Assembly (NCBI GenBank): GCA_021432635.1
Contig: MU270015.1
Coordinates: 2,701,641-2,765,640 of the forward strand
Direction of reading: 5' to 3'
Origin: Thozetella sp. PMI_491
Taxonomy: Eukaryota > Ascomycota > Sordariomycetes > Chaetosphaeriales > Chaetosphaeriaceae
DNA length: 64,000 nucleotides
Shown here: positions 1-11,755 of the stretch, piece by piece
How the letters are laid out: each line of letters begins with the position of its first letter
How positions within the stretch are numbered: the stretch's first letter is position 1
Made by a program: the position numbers and the translations under genes
Notes under the pieces: model-generated
What the model was told of the DNA's origin: nothing
Seen by the model: the letters and a program-made list of their open reading frames with translations, nothing else
Database searches by the model: none

Positions 1-2099
1 AATAGATTAGGCCTAGCTATAAAATAACTGCCACACTTATAAGGAGTAGTAGCTATAGTATAAGCTAGGGTTGTTTTATCTATATTTTATTTTTATCTTA
101 TAGCAAGTAGGTACTAGTTTAATCTATATATAAGAGATACCTTTATTACTCTACATCTATATAGTCTTAAAATACTTAGGGGGGGGGGGGGGAGAGGTAT
201 TTTAATATATATACCAACTATAGTAAAAGCTGTTTTAAAAATAAACTATAGTAAAGTAAAGAGTAGTAGTTTAGCCTTTAAATAAAGGTAAGGGACAAAG
301 TAAAAGTATAAATAGATTATTTTATCTTATTAGGGGGTGTGTTAACTACTTTTATAATATAGCCTTAGGGTAGTATTATAATACTAAGGTCTAAATATTT
401 TATAATCTCCTATATAAAAAGCTTTATAGCCTCCTATATATAATTATTATATAAGAGGATTATAACTTTAGTCTTAAAAAGCTAGGCCTAGTATAAGAGT
501 GGGTTAACTAGGCTTGCCTAGACTATATTATAAAGCTTTTAAAGGTTAGGTACCTAGCTATAAATAGCTTAGGCTATATAAGTAAACCACTACTTCTTAC
601 TTATCCTACCCTTTATTAAAAGCCCCTAGATATTAGTATAAATATTAAGCAGTATAAAAGATAGTATACTATAGTTAAAAAGGTTTATAAGGATAATAAT
701 AAGCTATACCTAATAGATATAATTAATTAAGATCTTTTTATTATCTAACCCTATATAATTAGTAAGAAAGTTACTAATATATAAGGGAAAGCTATAAGTT
801 TTATAGCCTTAGCTCTTAAGAAAGATATTAAGCTTATATTTAAACTGTTATATAACTAAGTTTTAAAGCTAGATAAGCTTAGCCTTATTATAAAGTAGTA
901 AGAGGTAGGAACTTATTATACCTAAACCCTTTTCTTCTTATATAATATTAGCCTATTTAAAGGCAAGCTTAACTAGCTACTACTAGCCCTCCTTCTTAAG
1001 ATTACTCTTTATCTAGCTTATAGCCTCTACTCTATATAAAGCCTTATTTATTATTATAAAGAGGTAGTGCATAATAACCTTAATAAGCTATACCTAGCTA
1101 TACTTGCCAAACATATTAATAAGGAAAAGGGTGTTAAAAATATATATATTAGGTTTAATATAGAGTAAGGTAATACTATATATACTCTTTTTACCCTATA
1201 AACTATAGATAAATAACTATATAATAACTAGGGGGACTAGGTAAGTATAGCCTAAGTATTTAAGTATAAAAATCTCTTCTACTAAGGTATTTCTCTATTA
1301 AAACTTTATATTTATTATTACCTTTTTCCTTATATCTAACTTAGACAGTAAACTTATAATAGTATTATCTTTAGGCAAGTAGAGGTTTATAAAAGCTAGT
1401 ATAATAGGGAGTAATATTAGTCTTATTATAATAATAGCAGGGGATGCCTAAGGAGTAGTAGGCTTAAACAAGGAGTATTAGACAAGGAGTATTAAGCTAG
1501 ATAATAATAAGCTAGCTACTATAGGTATTAGGTTATAGCTAGTAGGGAGGAAGGGTGTTAGGTCTAAATATAGGCTAGTAGTAAGAGCTCCTACTAGATA
1601 TATCGCTGTTAGTATCATTATAATTATACTTAAGAGCTTATATAGTTATAATAGGCTCCCTTAGCTGATACTATTAGCCCTAGTCCCTAGGTAAATCCTC
1701 TCTCTAGTTTATAGTAGTACTTCTTAGGGCTAATACTTCTCTATATATTATATAGCTAGGTCTAGTAAAGTCTTAGATAGTGTTAATACTTCTTTAAGGG
1801 TCTTAGGGTTTATATTCTAGATAATATCCTTATATATTATAGCTAATATAGTCTTAATTATATTAAGGCTTTTATACTTTTACTTATACTATTTAATAAG
1901 AGGTAGTAAGGATAAAGGCTTAAGAGCTAGATATTTATACCCTTATATTATAGGCTAGGCTATTTTATATATATTATTACTAGCTAGCTTTTTAAAAGAG
2001 ACTAACTTAGACTAATAGGGCTAAAGCATTAAATTTAAGGCAATATATAGGGGTTAGTTAGTATATATAGCTTTAAGGCTTACCTAGGGCTAGTTAGTA

Positions 2100-5000
2100 G
2101 GGGTTTTATAATAACTATAGTACTTATAACTATTTAAATATTATAATATATAGTAGTTATTATAGAATTATCCCTAGGAGTAAGGCGTTATTTTTTTATT
2201 AATAAGAGGTATAAAAAGAAATAATAGGTTTATAATTTAATTATATTATATATCTTTACCCTATAAAGCCTAAGGAGAGCTAGATAAGGGGGAGAGAGAG
2301 GTAAAGGGGGAATAGTAATTTCTATAATTAGTTATACTTATAAGCTAGAGATCTTTCTCTTCTTAGTTTATTACTTATAATTTAATATAATAGTTAGGTT
2401 TATATAATTAAAGTAATACCTTTACGTTTATAATCTCTTAAAATATATTAAGATAGGTAGGCTATAAGATAATAGAGACAGTTATTACTTAGTTAGTATT
2501 TATAAGGGTTATAAGCTTGCCTTAACTATATAGTAATAAGTTGTTAAGGTTTTAGCTAATATATTAAAAGTAAAGGATTAGCTAGGTATATATACTCTTA
2601 GTAATTTATAAAAGCTCTTTATTAAGGATAGGGAATAAGAGGGTAAGGTATTATTAAAAGAAGTAGTAGAAGAGTAATATATTAAGCTTAATAAGGTAGG
2701 TAGGTAGTATGCTTAGGGTAAGGAGCTAGGCGTATATATTATTAAAATAGGTAAAGTAAAAGAGTATAATAATATTATAAAAGGTAATAATAAGGTCTTA
2801 AAGCTTATAGAATAAGTTGTCTATAGTCTTAATAGCTTTTTAGTTAGATATAGCTATAGTAATATATTAACTTATAAGCTTAATAGCTTTCTTAAGGCTT
2901 ATAAGGGTAAACTTAACTATATTTTTAATAATATACTTTAAATAAGCCTAAATAAGGGCCTAGTAATATTAATTAGTAAGAGTAGGGAGTAGCTTAGATA
3001 TAGTATTAGCGTAGAATATATAGAGAAGTAGGTTAATAATAGCCTTGATAAAGATCTAGATATACTCTTAGCTTTAGCTAGGCTTGGTAATAAGGTTAAA
3101 GAGTTGCTTAAGGAAGGATTTACTCTACTAGTATTAGTAGATAGTGTTATAATAGATCTAAAGGCTTAGGATAGTAATAATATAAAAGTAGTACTTTTAT
3201 AAGGTAAACTTATACTAGTTAGTAAGGTCTAAGAGAAAGGTAAACCTATAGTAGTTGTATATCTTAACTAGGCTAAGCCCTAGTTATTAGTGCCTAGATA
3301 TATACTTTTAAAAGAGGCTGTTAAGTATAGTAGTAAGATAGGGTAGGCTATACTAGGCAAAGTTACTTAAGTAATAAGTAAGGATATTAAAGAGAGAGAT
3401 AATACTTTATAAGGTAAATAGGTTTTTATTATAATAGGTATAGATATAGTCTATAGCTTATAATGTCTTATTAAGGTTTATATAGAGAAAGCTGTTAAAA
3501 GTATTAGTAGGTATTATATAATAAGTGTCTAATAATATATTAGTAGGGATAGGTATAATAGGTTTTAACTAGAAAAAAGTACTACCTAAAAGTATATACT
3601 ACTACTACTCTTATACTTAGATATACTAGGTAAGTTCTAGGGTAAGGTAGATCTTAAACTATTAGCTTATATTAGATAAGATAATATCTTTATAAAGAAT
3701 ATAGTATATATACTAGTAAGAGACTATAAGGCTATAAGAGATATATATCTAGTTAATAGTAGTATAAGCTATAGTAGAAATACCTTTTTAGTCTTTATAT
3801 TTATAGGTAAGGTTAATAATACCTAGGTATATAAAGGGATAAATATTATATATATTAAAGGCTTTTTTAATAACTATATATAAATAAATATATTATATAC
3901 TATACCTATATATCTCTAATAAGGGGTATAGCTTAAAGATTAATATTATATTATTATAAAGGAGATAAATAAAATATTTTATAATATATATATAACCTAT
4001 AAGGAGGGTATTAGAGACGTTATTACTAAGAAGTATCTTACTAACCTATTTAACTAGAAGCTTTTAAGTGTTAAGCTAGTAGTATTACTAGGCTAGTATA
4101 ATATAATTATACTAGTATTATCTAGTACTTAGGTACTTTTTTAGTTAAAACTTAGCTACTAGATTAATATATTACCTATAAAAAAAGGCTAAGGGGCTAG
4201 GGAGTATAAGGTAGGCTTAGGCTTACTTTTTAAACTTATTAAGGCAAGTAGCTATTAAGTCTGCTTTAAACCTTATCTTAAAGCCTTTTTAATTATAAAG
4301 AAAGAATATATAAGTAAAGACAACTATATTTTTAATAACGTTATTATAGTCTTAGTTATAGTTATAATTAAGGGAGAGAAAGAGGCCTAGAGCAGTAGTA
4401 ACTACTTAGATTATAGTAGTATTAAGAAATATATCTTTAAGCTAGTTATAGGTGTTAGCCTACTTATACCACTCAGCCTTATAAGCCTTAGATTAGGCAA
4501 GTATATCCTTAAAGGTAGTAGGGTAGTACTAGGTAAATAAGGAGCTAAGAGAGTAAATAGCTAGGTAGATAATAGACTTAAAAAGGGTTTAGTATATTAT
4601 ATTAAACATATAAACTAAGTATCTAGTAGATATTCTTTTATTTATTATTATAAAGGCCTTAGGAAGTAACAACTAAAATAACACTAAGAGAAACAGGTAG
4701 ACTAAGATAGTTCTAACTTAAAGGAAGATAAGGTAGGGGATCTAGTATATAGGTATAAGTATATTTATAGTAAAAGTGCCTTTATTATTAATAGGTAGCT
4801 TATAAGGGAATAAGACTTAGAGGTAGATAGATTTTAAGAGGAGGTTAATTAATAATAATATAGGTATATACTTAGTAATACTTTAAAAGATAGTAAGGTT
4901 ATAAAAGACTAAGAGATAACTATTAATATTTAGGACAGCTATATTAAGTATAATAGAGTAAGAATAATTAAGATAAAGATAGACCTAAGCCTTAAAGAGT

Positions 5001-5640
5001 AGCTCTAAGGCTAGGCTAGAAAATATATGTTAGAGAAAGCTATAGTAAGGGAATAAAGGCCTAGGCACTCCTTTAAGTACTAATAAGATAAGGTGGTTAA
5101 TATACTAGAGGCTAATCTTAACGCTTTTCTTAACAAGTATCTTCTTATACTAGTTATTTAACTAGGGGCTATTAGTTATCTCTAAGATTAATATATACTT
5201 TAAGTAAGACTTAAAATAGGATTATTTAATATTAAGATAAAGGTATAACAAATAAGTAATAAGTCTAGTTAATAGGATAAATATAATAATATAAGTAAAG
5301 TAGTCCTTAAGGCTTAAAGGCTTTAAAAGCTAATTAATAAGTATTTATTAGTTAGGGATAATAAGGCTATAAAAATTACTATATTAAAAGGCTATATCTA
5401 GGAAAAGAGGTATAATAAGTTATAAAGTAAGGATAATAATAATATTATTATTAAACTAGCTAAACTAATTATAAAAGTTAGATAAAGGAGATAATAGTTT
5501 AGGCTAGTCTATAAAGCTTTTTATATATAAACTAGTTATAATAAGATTATATAAAGAGGAAGTAAGACTAAATAAGGAAGTTTTAATACTTATCTTACTA
5601 GGAAAAGTAGTATATCTAGTGATATAATATAAATATCTAA
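2100..5640 (+). pseudogene. decayed long reading frame, unknown protein
   Basis: In one plus-strand frame (codon starts congruent to 2879 modulo 3) the interruptions are TAA or TAG, which CpA-to-TpA change would make from CAA or CAG. In the part I counted (about 3,060-3,480) stops fall at roughly 7% of codons, about half the density of the other two plus frames. Treating them as former glutamines gives a charged, helix-rich protein of perhaps 1,100 residues. I see no RT box, no DDE transposase pattern and no P-loop in it. It is probably the main gene of a large mobile element or a subtelomeric repeat gene, but the family is not recognised. The ends are approximate. Confidence 0.45.
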
Positions 5641-5898
5641 TAACTATCTCTATTATTTTTAATACCTTTAGTATCTTTAATAAATATAACCTATAGATAG
5701 AGATAAATAAAGGGCTAGAAAGGCTTAGTAATACCTTTATAAGTAAGTTAAATAAACTATAAATCCTAGGCCCTTATTAGACTTTATTTAGAAAAATAGG
5801 TTATAATAATATCAGGTAATTTAAAATCTCTGGCTTGCCTAGTCCCTAATTCCTATTCCTCTTCCTCTTTATAATATATATATACCCTTATATATAGA

Positions 5899-5922
5899 TA
5901 TATATATATATATATATATATA
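5899..5922. repeat. (TA)n microsatellite
   Basis: A pure run of TA dinucleotides about twelve units long, inside a wider TA-rich patch (5,870-5,930). The surrounding 5,640-6,240 holds nothing else I can name. Confidence 0.8.
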
Positions 5923-6240
5923 ATACACTTTACTTATACTTCTTACTAACTACTACTTAAAACATAGGTTTTATATTACCTATAAATAAGGCCTAGATTA
6001 TTAAGGTTATAAAGCAGACTATATTTATTATAGAAAAAAAAAAAGGAAGTTATATAATAATAAAGGAGGAAAGAGAAATAAAACATTAAAAATAAGAAAA
6101 GTCTATATAGTAAAAACTATAGGGTAATAGATTTTATTTAACATGTTATTCTTTAGATTAGTTTAAAAAAATATAAAGTCTTAAGATATTAATAATCTAA
6201 ACTATTAACTAAGCTAATAGTTTAGTCTTATAAGCCTCTC

Positions 6241-6490
6241 TATATAAGATACTATAGTAATTTCTACCTATTAAAAATCCTTTCCTCCTATAGGAAATCA
6301 CTATAGTTTCACCTTGTAAGAGATTACTATAGTTTTTATCCATAAGAAATTACTATTATTTCTACCTATAAGAAATCACTATAATTTCCCATAATAGAAA
6401 ATCATAATAGTTTCCTACTAGTAAAAATCACTATAGTTTCCACCTATAAGAAATCACTATAGTTTCCCACAGTAGGAAATTACTATAAAA
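6241..6490. repeat. ~30 bp imperfect tandem repeat with palindromic core
   Basis: About eight diverged units carry the core GAAATCACTATAGTTTCC, separated by CCTATAAG- or ACCTATAAG-like spacers. The core is itself nearly palindromic (GGAAA...TTTCC), so each unit can fold. Units differ mainly by transitions. A minisatellite, possibly the subterminal array of a mobile element that ends nearby. Confidence 0.7.
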
Positions 6491-6567
6491 TATAGAGTCT
6501 TAAAATAGAAATAATTTAAACTATTAGTTAAACCAATAGTTTAATAGGTCTTATAAGCCTCTCCACT

Positions 6568-6594
<27 letters not shown>
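6568..6594 (+). repeat. poly(A) run of 27
   Basis: Twenty-seven consecutive A residues just before the left arm of the inverted repeat. It could be the tail of a retroposed sequence on the plus strand, or simple slippage; nothing upstream settles which. Confidence 0.75.
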
Positions 6595-6598
<4 letters not shown>

Positions 6599-6624
6599 CC
6601 AAACTTTAAACAGATCAGGATAGT

Positions 6625-7258
6625 TAAAATAACCTGCTATTTATACCTGATAAGTGTAATAGTAAATAGTATCGTTAAGGATTAAGATAACTTTCTTTAC
6701 TTTATACTTAGTGTTTAAAAGCTAAGAGAAGGTATAAGTTAGGAGTAGTTAGTAGATTTTTTTTTTGTTTTACTTAGTATAGCTTTAGTATAAGAGGAAT
6801 TATATAATAGATTTAGACCCTAGTCTGATTAGGCTATACTAGCTTAATTTATATAAGTAGTTAAAGGTTATTGTCTTACCTTAAGGAGGAGGACTATTAA
6901 GTTATTAATTAACTATTAAGATCTATCAGTTTATTATTCTAGTAATTAACTTTATATATTTATTTCCCTAGATAAGACTAATTATAAGGCTACTTTATAT
7001 AACTATTATAAGGCTTTACCCTATTCTTATATATTTATCCTGCCTTAGTTAGAGCCTAGCACTTATTAGATCTTATATTAGTATATCCTCTTTTATATAC
7101 TACTAGACTTATACTGTTTTAACAGCCCTACTTATAAACTAAATCATAAGGTTGTGGTATTAGTTCTACACTATAGCTACTAGGCTATAAAGTGTATAGT
7201 AGTGGTGTTGTGTGTGGGTTGTTCTATATATACTCTACTTTTTACTCCTTATTCTTAA
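6625..7258 (+). repeat. ~630 bp inverted-repeat arm, left (LTR-like)
   Basis: This arm matches, in reverse complement, 11,128-11,755. Matching landmarks include a stretch reading GTTAAGGATTAAG, the word AAAAGCTAAG, a promoter-like TTTATATAAGTAG and the end ...TGGGTTGTTCTATATAT. The inner ~510 bp also occurs at 24,736-25,252 (minus) and 54,684-55,203 (plus), and partly at 54,408-54,662. It looks like an LTR-type unit, but here two copies face each other. Confidence 0.75.
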
Positions 7259-10200
7259 TATATAAGTATTAAAATATTAATCCTTATACTTAGTATAAGT
7301 AATAATATTATTAGTCTTTTATAGAGATACTTAACTATAATATTTATATACTCTAGTTATTTATAAAATATATATTATTACTAGAATATAAAGAGGAGAC
7401 TTATAATTATTATACTTTTTAGATAAATACTAGATACTTTTATTATAATAATTTAGTTCTTAGTTTTATCTAAGGTTAATATATTATAGATAAGGGTTTA
7501 AAGGATAGTTAAAAGGATAATACTAGGATAATAATATTAAAGCCTTATTAATTCTTACCTTAAGCTACTCCTTAAAATACCTAATAAGTTATTTATAACA
7601 CTTTTTTAACTAAAGTTAAAAAAGAGTAGTAAAACTTAGCTTACTTTAAGTTATTTAAATATTATAAGTAAGACACTTAGTATATATTAGATTAATAATA
7701 GTAATTATCCCTAAGTCTTTTAATATAGATAGAATTCTCTTAATAATAGTATCTTATCTCTTTTAGTTTATCTAAGGTATAATTAATCTTTTTTCCTCTT
7801 ATTTTTCTTTATATAAATATACCTGCTTTTTATTTATATTATTATAGTTATATTATTATAGTTATATTATTATAAGAGTATTATTTTATTAGTGTCTTAT
7901 AAATACTCCTCTCTTTAACTAATAAGTAAAAAGCCTTCCTATTAAAAGCTAATAATATATTAGAAAACTAAAGTACTATCTTTTTTAGATAATAATTACC
8001 TTAGTTAAAGCTAACCTATAGTTTTTTTCTACTATTTTATAATAAGAAATAAAAGAAAGAAAGATAATAATAAGTTAACCTATACTTTATAATATAAGTA
8101 TTTTAATAATTTTAAGACAAAAGGAAATAATTATTAAAGATAATACTATTATTTAAAAAGCTTCCTAAGCCTTTTAAACTAAGGATTTTTTATTTAATTA
8201 GGTCTAAACACTTATTCTTACCCTTTTTTACTCCTTATTACTTTTTAAAGTAAAATATTTAATCTTTTTAATTTAAAATACTAACTCTCTTTAAAATATA
8301 TAATTAATAAAATAAAAAATATATTAAATAACATCTAATTTAATTAAAAAGAGTCTTAAAAGAAGAGTCTCTCTCTAGTTAAAGCTTAAATATTATTATC
8401 TTTTTAATTAATAACTTTAATTATAGTTAAAAGGGTAAAAATATAACTTTTTCCTTGGGATATATAAACTATAAATATAGTATTAAGAACTTTTTCTTTT
8501 CCTAAGCTAATCCTTATATAACTGCTTTAACCCTTTTTAAGACTAGATTAATACTTAAAATATTAAGTATTAACTTAAAAAAAGCTTTTAAGGGCTAAGT
8601 AGCTAAAGAGATAGATCTTAATTTTATTTAGTAGTTATTTATTATATATAATATTATTATTATTATTAGATATACTTTAATTAGAGTTTTTATTATTATT
8701 ACTTCTATTATTAAGGCTATTATTACTATTCTTTTCTCTTTTTATCTTATTAGTATTAATACCTTTATTAATAATATTATTAGGTTTTACTAGTATCTTA
8801 TTATCTTTTATAATAGTTATTTTATTAACTTAGTTAAATCACTTTATTCTAATTAAAGTATAAGTCTTAGATAAAAGTATCCCTTCTAGAGTTTTAAGAT
8901 AATAGGCTTTATTTATATTTATTTTATCTACCTTATAAGGTTTTTTTTTATCTATATGTTAGCTTTTAACTTTATAACTTATTAATCCTATAAGTTAAGT
9001 TATAAATAACTATAAGACACTCTAGTATTACTTTTTATCTATTAGGGTATTTCTTACTCTTAAAACATAATTATTAGGTATTAGTTATCTTTTAATAAAC
9101 TATTATAAGTCTTTCTTATATAGCTTATATTATATTATTATTAATAATTATAAGTCTTACTTTAAATAAGAGATACTCTTCTTAGTTAGTAATATTATTA
9201 ATATTACTATAGATAGATTTCTAGTCTATTAGTCTTTAGGTTAATATATTATTCTTAATAAGTATTATAAGATTAATATAAAAGGCTAGTCTAGCTAAAG
9301 CTATACTATAGGTATTATAAACTATAATCTAATTAGTAAATAATATATTTAATAGGTAGTTTATCTATCCTTTAGTACTATTCTTTATTACTTTTACTAA
9401 CCTATTAATAATTATCTAATACCCTCTTTTACTAATATTATTTACTTATAAATTATAAGGTAAGATAATAATTCTTTTAATTTTAAACCTCTTATAGGCT
9501 TTAATTACTTTACTCTTATTTTCTAAGTTATTATTAACAACTATTTTAACTAGGATTTTATATCTTATAATAATATTATACTTAAGGTATTATATTATAA
9601 TTCTTAAGGTTATTTTACTAATTAAAAAAGCTTTAGTCTAACTTATTAATCTATAATAAAACACTAAAAGACTTATTTTACCCTAATTAATTAGTAAGTA
9701 TTAAATATTAATATACTAATAATAAAATAAATATAGGGCTAGAGAGGTATAGATCTTTTTATTCTTATACTACTTTAGATTTTACCTTTAGTATAGCTTA
9801 TAAAATTAAACTTATATTTTAATATACTTATATAGTTTATACTAGTAATAATAATCTTTAATATATTTATAAGTTAATTCTTATTCTTAATACCTTATCT
9901 TAATATAATACTATTAAAAGATTAACTCTTATTACTTAGAGTTATTAATTATTTAATAGTATAATATCTTATTTATCTCTTATAATTATAATATTTAGTT
10001 AGATACTATATATTTATAAGTATTAACTTTTTATTAACATAGTTCTAGTCTGTTTATACCTTATAGTTTATAAAATAATATAAAATAGTTAATAATAGCT
10101 TTATATTCTTTAGACTAGACTCTTATTAACCTATCTTATTATACTTATAAGGCAAATATAGATATAACTCTATATAAATAGATCTAAGTATTTATAAAAT

Positions 10201-11127
10201 TATCTAGGTTATTTTCTACTTTTCTTTCCCTTTAGTTAGAGGTATTAAAAGGTTTTTAAGATAATATATTTACTATAATATTCTTAACTTTTAATATATA
10301 TTTAAATATAAAATTAAAGTTATAAATCTATAAAATTTATCTTATAAGAAAGGCATTAAATAGGTTTAAATATATTCTATTAAACTAGTATATAATGATT
10401 TTAATGTTTGTCTTAATTATAAAATAGACTTTATATAAGTACTATTATAATTATTTAAGTATAGTTAAAAGTTTATAATACTTATATTTAATAGTATTAT
10501 ATTATTTTTTAACATCTATCTAGAAACTACTCTTATACTAGCTAAGATATAAAAAGTCTTTAACTTATTATAATAATATTATTCTTTATCTTTTAAGACT
10601 TATATTTATATATAATATAATAAGTTTATACCCCTTAAAATAATCTAGGTTAATTAACACTAGTATAATAATAACTATTTACTTTAAGTCTTTTATAGCC
10701 TTTTTTTAATTAAAGCCCTAGTTAAATAAAACACTTTTCTTTTAAAGATAAAAGAGTAGTTTTATAATTATTATAAAGTTATTAATTTATATATAATAAA
10801 ATTTAATTATATTAAAAAAGTCTCTCACTTTTAAAATAATTTAATAGTTAAGCTATTTAATAATCTTAAGGACCTTAGCTTAAGTAGGGCTATAGCTATA
10901 TATTTTATAGCTATACTCTAAGATTATTATTATATTATAATACTACTAGGATTTTTCTCTAGCTATTATTACCTTAATAAGCTTATAGTTTAATAAAACT
11001 AAGTTAATATTACTAATATATTTTATAATATAATATTAGACTCTAAGTAATATAGCTTTATTATTATAGATTATAATTAGACCTTTAATATAGATATTAT
11101 TAAAAAAAGCTTTATATTAAGAATAGG
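7259..11127 (-). mobile_element. Ty3/Gypsy-like pol relic, copy A
   Basis: A ~3.9 kb unit that is repeated at 14,944-18,823 with many transition differences. Read on the minus strand, the better-preserved second copy shows an integrase-like frame; this copy is more heavily mutated and has no frame left. It is bounded on the left by a forward and on the right by a reverse copy of the ~630 bp LTR-like sequence. Inert. Confidence 0.65.
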
Positions 11128-11755
11128 GAGCAGGAAGCAGAGAATATATAGAATAACCTATATATAACACTACTATTATACACTTTATAGCCTAGTGGCT
11201 ATAGTATAGAACTAATACTATAACCTTATAATTTAATTTATAGGTAGGGCTGTTAAAACAGTATAAGTCTAGTAGTATATAAAAGAGGGCATACTAATAT
11301 GAGATTTAATAAGTGCTAGGCTTTAATTAAGGTAGGATAAATATATAGGAATAAGGTAAAGCCTTATAATAGTTGTATAGAGTAGCCTTATAGTTAGTCT
11401 TATTTAGGGAAATAAATATATAAAGTTAATTATTAAAATAATAGACTAATAGATCTTAATAATTAATTAATAACTTAATAGTCCTCCTCCTTAAGGTAGG
11501 ATAACAACCTTTAACTACTTATATAAATCAAGCTAGTATAGCTTAGTTAAACTAGGGTCTAGATCTACTATATAGTTTCTCTTATACTAAAACTATACTA
11601 GGCGAAATAAAAAAAAATCTACTAACTATTTTTAGTTTATACCTCCCCTTAGCTTTTAAATGTTAAATATAAAGTAAAGGAAGCTGCCTTAATCCTTAAC
11701 AATATTGTTTACTATTATACTTATTAAGTATAAGCAGTAGGTTATTAATATTATA
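11128..11755 (-). repeat. ~630 bp inverted-repeat arm, right (LTR-like)
   Basis: Reverse-complement partner of 6,625-7,258. The similarity continues beyond the ~510 bp LTR-like core into flanking sequence (AAGGATTAAGGCAGC and the following 80 bases), so the duplicated unit is longer than the LTR-like core seen elsewhere. Confidence 0.75.

Noticed and set aside
6241-6490. CRISPR-like array
   Set aside because: Spacers between units are not distinct sequences of uniform length, units are diverged, and the organism is a fungus; this is a minisatellite.
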